A DNA stretch of 64,000 nucleotides from Paracoccus aerius (GCF_014656455.1 NZ_BNCL01000014.1:36274-100273); one strand, 5' to 3'; shown: positions 43,707 through 53,363, numbered from the stretch's first letter. Program-made: numbers and translations. The notes: generated by a model not told the origin, from the letters alone.

Positions 43707-44439
43707 CCTGCACGGCCTGACCATTGGTGCAGATGGGACAACGCTGGTTCGTGACCTGTCGCTGTCTGTGCCAGCCACGGGGATCACCGCCCTGATAGGT
43801 CCCTCTGGCTGCGGCAAGAGCTCGGTCCTGAAATGGCTGGCGGGCATCCTGCCGAAGGGACTGCAGGCCGAAGGGCAGGTGATGCTGGATGGTCAGGCCA
43901 TTGCCCGCCCCTGTCCCGCGATCAGCTACCAGCCGCAAAGCGACGCGCTGTTCCCATGGCTAACGGTGGCCCAAAATGCCGCCTTGGGCCTGCAGATCAG
44001 GGGTCTGTCTCGCGCCGAAGCGCTGAAGCGCGTTGCCCCGCTGTTCCGCAGCTTCGGACTGGAGGGAACGGAAGGCCAGTTTCCCGACCAGCTTTCCGGT
44101 GGGATGCGCCAGCGTGCCGCCTTTCTGCGCACGGTCGTACATGACAGCCGCTATGTCCTGCTGGACGAACCCTTCTCGGCCCTGGATGCCGTAACGCGTC
44201 TGCGCATGCAGGACTGGCTGGTTGCCCGGCTTGCCGACCGACCGCGCGGCGTCCTGATGGTCACCCATGACCTTCACGAGGCAACCGGGCTTGCGAACCG
44301 TATCCTGGTCATGGCGGGCTCGCCTGGCCGGATCGTGGCTGAAATCCCGATGCCCCTTTCCCACACGCTACGCAGCGAGGCCGCTCTTGCGCTCCTGCGT
44401 GACAAATTGAAGTCCCTGCTGCTGGAGAACGCCCCATGA
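43699..44439 (+). CDS. thiZ: Thiamine-precursor ABC transporter ATPase
   Basis: 246 residues with Walker A GPSGCGKSS near residue 35, signature LSGGMRQRAAFLRTV, and Walker B YVLLDEPFSALDAVT, of the nitrate/taurine/HMP subclass. It overlaps the binding-protein gene by ATGA at 44436. The reading frame is intact, unlike both the first and last genes of the operon. Confidence 0.9.
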   Translation: MLDLHGLTIGADGTTLVRDLSLSVPATGITALIGPSGCGKSSVLKWLAGILPKGLQAEGQVMLDGQAIARPCPAISYQPQSDALFPWLTVAQNAALGLQIRGLSRAEALKRVAPLFRSFGLEGTEGQFPDQLSGGMRQRAAFLRTVVHDSRYVLLDEPFSALDAVTRLRMQDWLVARLADRPRGVLMVTHDLHEATGLANRILVMAGSPGRIVAEIPMPLSHTLRSEAALALLRDKLKSLLLENAP

Positions 44440-45424
44440 CGATCCGCTCGCTTGCGCTTGGCCTTTGCCTTGCAACCCCCATGCCCGGTTGGGCCGACAC
44501 CAGCGTCAGTGTTGCGCTCGACTGGATGCTGAACACCAATCATGTCGGCCTGGTCGTCGCCCGCGACCAAGGGTTCTATGCCGCCGAAGGGCTGGAGGTC
44601 GAACTGCTTCCCTATTCCGACACCAATTCGGCGGCGCTGCTGGCGGGGGGTGCCGCGGATTTCGCCTATATGACCTCGCTTGGGTTCATGTCGGCGCGGG
44701 CCGGTGGGACCGAGCTGGTGGCACTGTGCGCCACGATGCAGCATGATCCGGGGCGGCTGGTCTTTAACAGCGATAATGCGGAAATTGCCCGGCCCGCCGA
44801 TCTGTCGGGCAAACCTATGCCGGCTTCGGCAGCGCGTGGGAGGAGGCGCTGATCGGCACGATGATCCGCAACGACGGGGGCGAGCCGGTTTGGAACACCG
44901 TGACGCTGGGCACCGGCGCCTACGAGGCGCTGGCCTCGGGGGCAGTGGACTTCACGCTGGAGGTCTCGACCTGGGAGGGCGTGAACAGTACGCTTCAGGG
45001 CCGAAAGCAGTCCTCATTAACCTATGCCGACTACGGCATTCCGGACCAGCAGACAGGCTATATCGGCACGCGCGCGGACACCCTGGTCGAAGACCCGGAT
45101 CTGGTCAGGCGCTTCATGCGCGCGACCTTGGCGGGCTACGAATGGGCCGCCGACCATCCGGATGAAGCTGCGCAGGTCCTGATCGCCGCCGGAGACTTTC
45201 CGAACCTCGAACTTGTCCACGGCTCGATGAAGGCGATCACCGAGGGCGGTTATCTCCGCCACGGCGACACGCCCGTGGGCAGCATCGACCCGGAGCGCTT
45301 TTCAGCCATGGCGCGTTTCCTGTTCGAAAGTGGCGTCCTCAAGGACTCTGGCGGCAAGGCGCTGGAATGGCCGGGGAATGTCTCGGGCTGGTTCGACCAG
45401 GGCTGGAGAGAGCAGGAATCGTGA
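44436..45424 (+). pseudogene. thiY: ThiY-like thiamine-precursor binding protein, frameshifted
   Basis: The first part has a signal peptide (LALGLCLATPMPGWA) and the NMT1/THI5 motif ALDWMLNTNHVGLVVARDQG, but the frame ends after DLSGKPMPASAARGRRR at 44852. The rest of the protein (MIRNDGGEPVWNTVTLGTGA, VSTWEGVN, ATLAGYEWAADHPDEA) continues in another frame to 45424. Changing AAA at 44811-44813 to AAAA would give DLSGKTYAGFGSAWEEAL and join both parts, so one A is missing. This is the periplasmic receptor of the importer; without it uptake should fail. It is the second one-base homopolymer loss in this operon. Confidence 0.85.
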
Positions 45425-45666
45425 CGAGTTTTATAGTTATTTATCGCACCAAACAATTGTTCAACTAGCAGAAAAGCTATGTAAGCTGACCTAGGATAAT
45501 TGCCGGTAGGCCCTCACAACGGCCTTTCGATCACCCTTACAGTTTGGTAGGGGGAGCTGAGCCCAAATAAAAACTACAATGCAAAGAAACGTAACTTTTC
45601 GGGTCAAAAATTGGAGAAACAGTCCTTTTAGTTGAGCAGAACTGATTGCATGAAGATTAGCTTAGG
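45425..45666. other. A+T-rich intergenic region
   Basis: 242 bases between the ThiY pseudogene and the convergent LysR gene, with visibly lower G+C than the surroundings. No gene or clear terminator was recognised. Together with the LysR gene and its upstream region (to 46746) it forms a stretch of different composition. Confidence 0.5.
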
Positions 45667-46539
45667 CTATTTTCGCAGCCAATCGCGAAAAACTTGAAGT
45701 TGACGCTTTTGGGCCTTTCGCTCGGCATTAACCATCCAGATTGCCTCGCCCGATCGGACAGGGCCTCCAAAAGGCAGATGAAGCAAACCATCGTCAAGCT
45801 CGGCTGTTAAGTAATGTCTTGGAATGACTGCTAGACCCATTCCTTGTATGGCCGCCCGCAAGAGCAAGGCGCTATGCGAAAATCGATTGCCTTGGATTGT
45901 TCCGCTATACGGAATTCCAGACACCCGTAACCATGTCAGCCATAGACTTGGCCGACTAGCATTCTGTAGGGAAGGAATTTGCGTAAAGTCGAGAAAGCTT
46001 AAAGTTTCTCCAATAGGCAACAATTCTGGACTTGCAACAACCGCTAATTCCTCCTCAAAGAGTTTGATAGCGCGACCATGCCATTGTCCAGCGCCCCGCA
46101 TGATTGCTACATCTACCGGACTTGTTTCTAGATCGATCGTATCGGCGACAGTCATTAGCTCAAAAGGAATATCTGGAAAGCGTCGCTCAAACTCACGCAT
46201 CCGAGGAATAAGCCAAGCAGACGCCAGCGTCGGAGTACTGCCGATAATCAACGCGTCACCAGCTCGGCGGCCACGAACAGCATCGATAGAAGCTTCCTCA
46301 AGACGCGCAAGAATCTGCACCACGTCCTCGTAATACGATGAGCCAATCTCGGACAGCACGAGATTGGAACCTATACGCTCGAAAAGTCGCATTCCAAGAA
46401 ACTGCTCAAGGCCTTGCACATGGCGGCTCACACCCCCTTGCGTCATGCCGAGTTCGTCAGCGGCCTTCGTGAAATTCAGTAGGCGTGCAGCAGCTTCAAA
46501 AGCCTGCAAGGCAGGAAGGGAGGGCAAGAAACGTTTCAT
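45667..46539 (-). CDS. LysR-family transcriptional regulator
   Basis: 290 residues. The DNA-binding domain has LPALQAFEAAARLLNFTKAA and ELGMTQGGVSRHVQGLEQFL; the effector domain follows. It belongs to the GcvA-like group. The gene is divergent from the amino-acid importer operon beginning at 46747, its likely target. The start is uncertain: ATG 46539 gives the usual LysR beginning (MKRFLPSLPAL); ATG 46557 and a TTG at 46575 are further in-frame options with no better ribosome site. Base composition is clearly less G+C-rich than neighbouring genes, which suggests acquisition from elsewhere. Confidence 0.88.
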   Translation of the reverse strand: MKRFLPSLPALQAFEAAARLLNFTKAADELGMTQGGVSRHVQGLEQFLGMRLFERIGSNLVLSEIGSSYYEDVVQILARLEEASIDAVRGRRAGDALIIGSTPTLASAWLIPRMREFERRFPDIPFELMTVADTIDLETSPVDVAIMRGAGQWHGRAIKLFEEELAVVASPELLPIGETLSFLDFTQIPSLQNASRPSLWLTWLRVSGIPYSGTIQGNRFSHSALLLRAAIQGMGLAVIPRHYLTAELDDGLLHLPFGGPVRSGEAIWMVNAERKAQKRQLQVFRDWLRK

Positions 46540-46746
46540 GCTATGATTAAAACTCATGATGCAATAAGGAATCAAGGGGTTGCTTCCATTCTGATGCTAA
46601 TAAATATGGGGCTATACAGAAGCTGCTTCTCTGCATCCAATCTTGTCTACTCAAGTGCTATGAGTAGTTTTCAGTGTTCAGAGTCGGCAGCTAAGTGATG
46701 ATAAGGCTTGAAAACAGGCCGGAACGCTCGCCAACAGGAGTACAAA

Positions 46747-47571
46747 ATGATCTCACGTCGTAGTTTTACTGCCTTTCTTGCTGGCAGTGTCGCCCTTGCT
46801 GCATTGCCTGCTGCAGCCCAAGCACAAAGCTCGCTGGAGCGTATCAAGACATCAGGCGTTCTTCGCATCGGGGCGGTCGCCGATGGCGCGCCTTACTATC
46901 AGAAGAGTGTGGCTGATGGTTCCTGGCGTGGCTTCTACATCGACATTTGCAAGAAGCTGGCAGGGGATCTTGGTGTTGATCTCGAGATCACTGAAACCAC
47001 TTGGGGAAACTCGGTTCTGGAGCTGCAGGCGGACAAGCTGGACGTTTTTTTCGGACTTAATCCCACGCCGGAACGTGAGAAGGTGATCGACTTTTCGGGA
47101 CCCTGCTTCCGAAACGCCTTTTCGCTGGTAGTTGACGAGGACGAACAACGGGCAGCCTGGGAGGATTTCAACAATCCAGAAACGAGGATTGCTGTCGATG
47201 CAGGCTCGTCGCATGACTCGGCTGTCACGCGCCATTGTCCTGATGCCCAAATTGTCCGCCTCAAGTCGCAGAGCGATGCCACGGCTTCGGTCCAAGCGGG
47301 GCGCGCTGATGCTCAATGTCTGGTCCTGATCCTTGCACTGACGCTGGTGTCCAAAAACAAGAATATCGGCAAGGTCGTGATTCCCTCACCTGGTGATGCC
47401 ACCACGTCAAATGCAGGCTTCCGCCGAGAGGAAGATCCGGCTTGGAAAGACTTTGTGACAGGTTGGATCGAGGAGCAGCGACAAAGCGGCTTCGTTCGCA
47501 AGGCTATCATTGACAACATGGCTCTGCTGGGAGTGACCGAAGAAGACTTCCCTGAAGGTTTCGACATTTGA
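46747..47571 (+). CDS. Amino-acid ABC transporter substrate-binding protein
   Basis: 274 residues. A twin-arginine-like signal (MISRRSFTAFLAGSVALAAL) ending near AAAQAQ precedes a family-3 solute-binding domain with LRIGAVADGAPYY, WRGFYIDICKKLAGDLGVDL and LDVFFGLNPTPEREKVIDFS. Start ATG 46747 after ACAGGAG; an upstream start would place 13 residues before the signal. It feeds the one-permease transporter encoded next and is divergent from the LysR gene. Confidence 0.93.
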   Translation: MISRRSFTAFLAGSVALAALPAAAQAQSSLERIKTSGVLRIGAVADGAPYYQKSVADGSWRGFYIDICKKLAGDLGVDLEITETTWGNSVLELQADKLDVFFGLNPTPEREKVIDFSGPCFRNAFSLVVDEDEQRAAWEDFNNPETRIAVDAGSSHDSAVTRHCPDAQIVRLKSQSDATASVQAGRADAQCLVLILALTLVSKNKNIGKVVIPSPGDATTSNAGFRREEDPAWKDFVTGWIEEQRQSGFVRKAIIDNMALLGVTEEDFPEGFDI

Positions 47572-47616
47572 CCTGAACGCGGACCGGCGCTGCGCCGGTC
47601 CAGAAGGGAGATCTTC

Positions 47617-48279
47617 ATGTACGAATGGGATTTCAGCGTCCTTTGGACATACCGCTGGCTGTTTCTTGACGGCATCATCATGACCGTGTCGTTGACGGTT
47701 GCGGTCGTGCTGGGGGGACTAGCTGTCGGGCTAATTACTGCCATGGGCATGTTGTCAGGCAGTCGCATCCTGAAAGCTGTGGCGCTGAGTTTTATCGAAC
47801 TGTTTCGCTGCACGCCGATCCTCGTGCAGTTGATCTGGTGCTATTACGCGCTGCCGATCCTGACAGGAATTGAACTGTCACCAATTGCAGCGTCGATCAT
47901 TGCACTGTCGTGCTATGGTGGTTCGTTCTATTCCGAGATCATACGCGGCGGCATCGTCTCGATCGAAACCGGGCAGCGCGAGGCAGGGTTGGCACTGGGC
48001 ATGACACCCACGTTGGCCATGCGGCGGATCGTACTCCCGCAGGCTCTGCGTCGGATGGTGCCAGCTTTGATGAACCAGTCAATCCTGCAATTCAAGAATA
48101 CCTCGCTGGTGTCGGTGCTGGCGGTTCCCGACCTGGTCTACCAAGGACAAATCGCCGCTCATGACAGTTTCCGCCCGCTGGAAACCTATACGGCAGTTGC
48201 AGTCGCCTACCTTGTTATTCTTCTCCCAGTGACACTGTTCGTGCGCCATCGTGATGCAAGGTTTGGAGGAGCAAGATGA
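47617..48279 (+). CDS. Amino-acid ABC transporter permease
   Basis: 220 residues with about five helices and the coupling loop EAGLALGMTPTLAMRRIVLP. Only one permease gene is present in this operon, so it probably acts as a homodimer, as known for some GlnP-type importers. It overlaps the ATPase gene by ATGA at 48276. Confidence 0.93.
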   Translation: MYEWDFSVLWTYRWLFLDGIIMTVSLTVAVVLGGLAVGLITAMGMLSGSRILKAVALSFIELFRCTPILVQLIWCYYALPILTGIELSPIAASIIALSCYGGSFYSEIIRGGIVSIETGQREAGLALGMTPTLAMRRIVLPQALRRMVPALMNQSILQFKNTSLVSVLAVPDLVYQGQIAAHDSFRPLETYTAVAVAYLVILLPVTLFVRHRDARFGGAR

Positions 48280-49043
48280 ACCGCCCGATGATCGAGATCC
48301 GAGGATTGCGCAAGAGCTTCGGCACGCATGAGGTGTTGCGCAACATCAACTTCACGGTGGATCCCAGCGGCGTGGTCGCCCTGATCGGCCCGTCGGGGTC
48401 GGGAAAATCCACCCTGCTGCGCTGCATTAACCTGCTGGTCAGGCCCGACGATGGAGCTATCCGGGTCGGAGATGCCCAGTTCACCTTTGATCATGCAGCG
48501 CGGCCGCCCAAGGCGAGGGCTCTTGCGGCTTTTCGGGCACGCACGGGGATGGTGTTCCAGAATTTCAACCTGTTCGGCCACATGAGCGTTCTGGAAAATG
48601 TAATGGAGGCACCTATCCAGGTGCGCAAGCTGCCCAAAGGGGCCGCGCGCGACCTAGCAATGACACAGCTTGCCAAGGTGGGGCTTGCCGACCGCGCGGA
48701 CCAAATGCCGCAAACATTATCCGGAGGGCAGAAACAGCGTGTCGCCATTGCCCGTGCCTTGGCCATGGAGCCGGAGGTCATGTTGTTCGACGAGGCGACA
48801 TCGGCACTGGACCCGGAGTTGGTCGGTGAAGTGCTGGCGACCATGCGCGCGCTTGCGCAAGCCGGAATGACAATGGTCATCGTCACGCACGAAATTGCCT
48901 TCGCCCGCGAAGTTGCTGACCGCGTTGTCTTCATGCGCGACGGCGTGGTTGTCGAGGATGGGCCCGCCCGTCAGGTGATCGACAATCCGACTCAGGAAGC
49001 AACACGCAGTTTCCTGTCCCATTTCCACGCAAGCCCGGCTTAA
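48276..49043 (+). CDS. Amino-acid ABC transporter ATPase
   Basis: 255 residues; Walker A GPSGSGKST, signature LSGGQKQRVAIARAL, Walker B VMLFDEATSALDPEL, all intact. GlnQ-type. The next gene begins three bases after its stop, linking uptake directly to catabolism. Confidence 0.94.
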   Translation: MNRPMIEIRGLRKSFGTHEVLRNINFTVDPSGVVALIGPSGSGKSTLLRCINLLVRPDDGAIRVGDAQFTFDHAARPPKARALAAFRARTGMVFQNFNLFGHMSVLENVMEAPIQVRKLPKGAARDLAMTQLAKVGLADRADQMPQTLSGGQKQRVAIARALAMEPEVMLFDEATSALDPELVGEVLATMRALAQAGMTMVIVTHEIAFAREVADRVVFMRDGVVVEDGPARQVIDNPTQEATRSFLSHFHASPA

Positions 49044-49045
49044 TA

Positions 49046-50191
49046 ATGGATAGCTTAATCCGCACTGAAACAGATCAAATAGCCGCAATCCGCATCCTGC
49101 TGGTGGAAAGTCCGATCAAGATGGCCCGCCAGCAGGGCGTGGGCCACATTAAAGGAACCGTCAAGCGCGTCCTGCTGCAGTTGACGAGTCGTGACGGCAT
49201 CACCGGCTGGGGGGAGGCGGCTCCGTGGGAGGTCTTTACTGGCACACCCGAAGCTGCTTTTGCAGCCCTTGATGTGTACCTGCGCTCAGTGGTAATCGGC
49301 TGGCCCTTGTCCAATATCCGCGGACTGACCCAGGCTATGGACCGTGTGCTCGTGGGCCATCACGAGGCAAAGCTTGCCGTCGAAATGGCAATGTTCGACA
49401 TCTTGGGAAAGCGCAGCGGCCTATCGGTGGCGGAACTTCTGGGCGGGCGAGTGCGCGACAGGATCCCCCTGTCCTTTTCGATCGCAGATCCCGATTTCGC
49501 GGCGGATTTAGACCGGATGCACCAGATGGTTCCGCAGGGAAACCGCATCTTCAAGGTCAAGACCGGGGTCAAGCCGCATGCCGAGGATATGGCTCACCTG
49601 GAGGCAATGCGTGGCGCTTTCGGCGACGGGATCGATCTACGTTTGGACTATAATCAGGCACTGCAGCCATTTGGCGCCCTCCGGGTGCTGCGCGACGTCG
49701 AACGGTTTGCGCCCACCTTCATCGAGCAGCCTGTCCCGCGCGATGCCCTAGCAGTGATGGTGGATTTCCGACGGGCATTGGACACACCAATTCTTGCGGA
49801 TGAAAGCTGCTTTGAGATCGGTGATTTGCAAGAAGTTATCCGCTTGGGTGCGGCCGACGCAATCTCAGTCAAGCTGATGAAGGTGGGTGGCATGTTGAAG
49901 GGGCAGGGGCTTATGGCGCTGGCTGATGCCGCACGCATTCCCGGCTATGGCGGTACACTGTGGGAAGGGGGCATTGCCTTAGCCGCGGGCACGCAGTTCA
50001 TCGCGGCAACGCCCGGCATCTCTTTAGGCTGCGAATTCTACATGCCGCACCATGTCCTAACCGAGGATGTCTTGGAGCAGCGGATCGAGAACTGTGATGG
50101 CCATGTCATCGTGCCCACCGGCCCCGGCTTAGGCATCACCATAACCGAACACTCGCTGAAGGATGGCGCGCGCCAACTGGCCGAGGCCTGA
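49046..50191 (+). CDS. Enolase-superfamily enzyme, muconate-cycloisomerase/amino-acid racemase type
   Basis: 381 residues. The N-terminal capping domain has the loop MARQQGVGHIKGTVKRVLL. The barrel carries the KxK catalytic pair in FKVKTG, metal ligands Asp in LRLDYNQ, Glu in FIEQP and Asp/Glu in ADES, and the opposite-side Lys in SVKLMKVGG. Two-sided Lys chemistry is typical of muconate cycloisomerases, N-succinylamino-acid racemases and dipeptide or betaine epimerases. Here the genes before it are an amino-acid importer and the next is a DadA-like D-amino-acid oxidase, so I favour an amino-acid or derivative racemase. No muconate-pathway gene is nearby. Confidence 0.85.
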   Translation: MDSLIRTETDQIAAIRILLVESPIKMARQQGVGHIKGTVKRVLLQLTSRDGITGWGEAAPWEVFTGTPEAAFAALDVYLRSVVIGWPLSNIRGLTQAMDRVLVGHHEAKLAVEMAMFDILGKRSGLSVAELLGGRVRDRIPLSFSIADPDFAADLDRMHQMVPQGNRIFKVKTGVKPHAEDMAHLEAMRGAFGDGIDLRLDYNQALQPFGALRVLRDVERFAPTFIEQPVPRDALAVMVDFRRALDTPILADESCFEIGDLQEVIRLGAADAISVKLMKVGGMLKGQGLMALADAARIPGYGGTLWEGGIALAAGTQFIAATPGISLGCEFYMPHHVLTEDVLEQRIENCDGHVIVPTGPGLGITITEHSLKDGARQLAEA

Positions 50192-50261
50192 CAATACCAA
50201 ACATTGCATGAGGACACGGCCGCAGGCAGCGCCTGGCGGTTGACGGGAAAGGATTGCCGAA

Positions 50262-51536
50262 ATGACCGCTCAGACCGAAAAACGACGCCGCGTCGCGGTG
50301 ATCGGGGCCGGTATCGTCGGGGCCTGCACGGCGCTCGAAATGGCGCGCGCCGGATTTAATGTCACCGTCATCGACGCCTCCCAGCCGGGAGGCGAGCAGG
50401 CTGCAAGCTACGGCAATGGTGCCTTTATTTCGCCTGCATCGATCATCCCGATGTCTGTTCCAGGATTGTGGCGCAAAGTGCCCGCCTATCTGCTGGACAA
50501 GGCTGGGCCATTGACAATCAACTGGACCAGTCTGCCGCGTTTGGCACCGTGGCTCGTGCGCTTTCTTCGGGCCGGCTGGACCGAGGAGCGTCTCCGGCGG
50601 ACAGTGTCCTCTCTTGACAGCTTGCTGCATGACGGACCCGATCGGCACCTGGCCTTGGCCCAAACTGTTGGCGCGCCATCGCTGATCCAGCGAAATGGTA
50701 TCTTGTATGCTTATCCCAACCGCGCTGCCTACCTGAGCGAGGCGCCGTTCTGGGCGCTCAGACGGCAGGCCGGGCTGCAATGGCGCGAACTTGACGCAGA
50801 AGCCCTACACGCCGAGGAACCTGCGCTGGCCCCTTGTTACAGCTTTGGTGTTCTTGTTGAAAGCGGCGCGCAATGCCTTGATCCGGGCGCTTATGTCCGC
50901 GCGATCCTGGCTGCGTCAGGGGCGACAATGAAGCAGGCTCGGGTTACCGGTCTTGCGCACGAAGCCCGAAGTGTCATCGCGGTTGAAACCGAGTTCGGTC
51001 CTGTTCCCACCGACATTGCCGTTCTGACTGCCGGCATGGGATCGGCAAAAATTGCCAGAACGATTGGCGACAACATCCCGCTCGAGGCAGAGCGGGGCTA
51101 CCATGTCGAACTGCCCGACCCGCCGATCCGCCTGCGGCGCCCTGTCATGCCCAGTGATGGCAAGATGGCCAACACCATGACTGCCGGTGGCCTGCGTGCC
51201 GCCGGCCAAGTCGAACTGTCAAGCGCCGACGCGGCGCCAGACTGGCGCAGGGCGGACATCTTGCTTCAGCACCTGACCCGTACCTATCCGGCCCTAGCCT
51301 CGGTGGACCAAGGAAAAGCCCGGCGCTGGCAGGGCAATCGCCCATCGACCCCGGATGGGCTGCCGGTCATCGGCGCTGCATCGCTGTCGGGGCTTTGGTA
51401 CGGCTTCGGCCATGGGCATCTTGGCTTGAACGCCGCGCCCCACACAGCCGCGCTTTTGGCCGATCTTGTCCTGGGCCGTCCGACTGGCATCGATATTGCG
51501 CCGTTTTCGCACAAGCGCTTTGCACGGGCAGGGTGA
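50262..51536 (+). CDS. FAD-dependent D-amino-acid dehydrogenase-like protein
   Basis: 424 residues of the DAO/DadA family. The N-terminal FAD motif is VAVIGAGIVGACTALEMARA followed by VTVIDASQPG; the C-terminus has GNRPSTPDGLPVIGAA and WYGFGHGHLGLNAAPHTA, the usual substrate/FAD closing strands. It would oxidise a D-amino acid or secondary amine to the 2-oxo acid. It lies between the racemase-like gene and the TPP enzyme in one operon. DadA-family proteins vary widely in substrate. Confidence 0.88.
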   Translation: MTAQTEKRRRVAVIGAGIVGACTALEMARAGFNVTVIDASQPGGEQAASYGNGAFISPASIIPMSVPGLWRKVPAYLLDKAGPLTINWTSLPRLAPWLVRFLRAGWTEERLRRTVSSLDSLLHDGPDRHLALAQTVGAPSLIQRNGILYAYPNRAAYLSEAPFWALRRQAGLQWRELDAEALHAEEPALAPCYSFGVLVESGAQCLDPGAYVRAILAASGATMKQARVTGLAHEARSVIAVETEFGPVPTDIAVLTAGMGSAKIARTIGDNIPLEAERGYHVELPDPPIRLRRPVMPSDGKMANTMTAGGLRAAGQVELSSADAAPDWRRADILLQHLTRTYPALASVDQGKARRWQGNRPSTPDGLPVIGAASLSGLWYGFGHGHLGLNAAPHTAALLADLVLGRPTGIDIAPFSHKRFARAG

Positions 51537-51602
51537 CAGCCCGATGCCCTAATTAGGACACAAAGCGGTACCACACGAACAAACCAACAGGAGAAGTTGA
51601 GC

Positions 51603-53354
51603 ATGAAGGGCGCAGACATTCTTGTCGAAATGCTGATCGGTTACGGCGTCGAGACGATCTTCGGTGTGCCGGGGGATACTAACGTCCCCTTTTATGAGGC
51701 CTTGCAAGGCCGCGAAGACAAGATACAGCATGTCATGGCGCGGGACGAACGCTCTGCCGGATATATGGCTGACGCCTACGGTCGTTTCACCAACAAGCCG
51801 GGGGTCTTTGAGTGCCCGTCGGGCGCAGGTGCGATGTACTCACTGCCGCCCGTCGCGGAGTCCAACGGCTCGTCGGTTCCGGTCATCCTCCTCACGATCG
51901 ACATACCCTTGCCGGGAGAGGGACGTGGCGTCCTGACTGAGCTGGACTGCGCCAAGCTGTTCGAACCGGTGACGAAGATGTCGGTTCAGGTGAAGTCGGC
52001 GCAGAAACTGCCCGAAATCATTCGCCGAGCCTTTCGCACGGCCTGCTCAGGCAAGCCGGGCGCCGTTCATCTGCAGATCCCGGAAGACATGCTGCTGGCT
52101 GATGTCGACCCGACGACAGTCTCCCTGCATGTCGAAGAGGAATGTAAGACGTTTCCGGCCTTCCCGACGCGTCCGGTCGCAGACAAGCTTGAAACGCTGA
52201 TGGACCTGATCCGGCAATCCGAACGTCCGCTGATCGTGGCCGGGGGCGGGGTTAGCAGGGCAGGGGCAGGCGACGTGATTACGCGCTTTGCCGAGGCCTG
52301 CAACATTCCCATCTGCACTACGATGACAGGCCAGGGAACCATTGATGACGATCATCGGCTGGCAATTGGGGTGATTGGCGACAACGGCTATCATCCCCAT
52401 GCCAACTGGGCTCTGGAGCATTCCGATCTTGCAATCTTTGTCGGCTCGCGCATCGGCTCGGTGGTGACAATCGGCTGGACCTTTCCAAAGATTACTCTGA
52501 ACCGGCGCTTGGTGCAGATCGACATCGACCCCGACATCATGGCAAACAATTATCAGAACCTGCTGTCGGTCGTTGGCGATGCTGTTCTCACCTTCAACGA
52601 TCTGCTGGCCATGAACGTGCAGGTGGATGGCGCCCGCTATGAACCTTGGGTCCAGGAACTGAATGAACATCGCGCAGCCTTCTGGGAGCATGCCGAACCA
52701 AAGCTGTCGGCCGATACGCTGCCCATGCGGCCCGAACGCGTGGTGCGCGCCTTCAATACTGCGCTGGAGGCTTCCGGAAAGCCTGCCCTCATCTATTCGG
52801 ATGCCGGCACGCCCACTCCCTACATGACCCGCTACTTGAAGATCAACGATCGGCACACGCGGTTCAGCATTCCCCGTGCCTTCGGGGGGCTGGGCTCGGC
52901 TCTTCCCGCAACAGTTGGTGCATGGCGCGCAGACGGGTCCAAACGGCCCATCGGGCTGTTCGGGGATGGTTCGTTTGGAATGACTGTGGGTGAGCTTGAA
53001 ACCCTCGTGCGGCTGCAGGTGCCTGCCATCTTGATCCTGTTCAACAATGGCACCTTCGGCTGGATCAAGGGCCTGCACAGGCTTAAGGGCCACAACCAGT
53101 GCTTCGGGGTGGACTTCATGCCCCCGAAGGGTGAGGCGATCGCTGCGGCCTTTGGCATGCAAGCCTGGACGGCGAAAACGCCGGAACAGCTTGACACTGC
53201 TTTGGCCGGAGCTTTTGCGCACACGTCCGGACCTTGCTTTATCGATGTCCATGTTGAGTCTCTCGCCGACCGTGTTCCACCTGTCTATTCGTGGCTGACC
53301 AAGCGGGGCGAAGATCCAATGGCATTGGAGGCCGCCGACCAAAGCTACTTCTGA
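51603..53354 (+). CDS. Thiamine pyrophosphate-dependent decarboxylase/synthase-like enzyme
   Basis: 583 residues of the acetolactate-synthase/pyruvate-decarboxylase superfamily. The N-terminal domain has GVETIFGVPGDTNVPFYEAL and the cofactor-activating Glu in RDERSAGYMADAYGR. The C-terminal TPP domain has GDGSFGM and, about 25 residues on, LFNNGTFGW, the GDG...NN cofactor motif. Start ATG 51603 after AGGAGA. As last gene of the importer-racemase-oxidase operon it probably decarboxylates the 2-oxo acid to an aldehyde, as AruI does with 2-ketoarginine; synthase activity is an alternative. Its final codons (MALEAADQSYF) recur in degenerate form at 55547-55582. Confidence 0.9.
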   Translation: MKGADILVEMLIGYGVETIFGVPGDTNVPFYEALQGREDKIQHVMARDERSAGYMADAYGRFTNKPGVFECPSGAGAMYSLPPVAESNGSSVPVILLTIDIPLPGEGRGVLTELDCAKLFEPVTKMSVQVKSAQKLPEIIRRAFRTACSGKPGAVHLQIPEDMLLADVDPTTVSLHVEEECKTFPAFPTRPVADKLETLMDLIRQSERPLIVAGGGVSRAGAGDVITRFAEACNIPICTTMTGQGTIDDDHRLAIGVIGDNGYHPHANWALEHSDLAIFVGSRIGSVVTIGWTFPKITLNRRLVQIDIDPDIMANNYQNLLSVVGDAVLTFNDLLAMNVQVDGARYEPWVQELNEHRAAFWEHAEPKLSADTLPMRPERVVRAFNTALEASGKPALIYSDAGTPTPYMTRYLKINDRHTRFSIPRAFGGLGSALPATVGAWRADGSKRPIGLFGDGSFGMTVGELETLVRLQVPAILILFNNGTFGWIKGLHRLKGHNQCFGVDFMPPKGEAIAAAFGMQAWTAKTPEQLDTALAGAFAHTSGPCFIDVHVESLADRVPPVYSWLTKRGEDPMALEAADQSYF

Positions 53355-53363
53355 GGGGGCAAT

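Noticed and set aside
49046..50191. Muconate cycloisomerase of a beta-ketoadipate pathway, linked to the PcaF-type thiolase
   Set aside because: No catechol dioxygenase, muconolactone isomerase or enol-lactone hydrolase is present, and the gene is in an amino-acid operon 21 kb from the thiolase.
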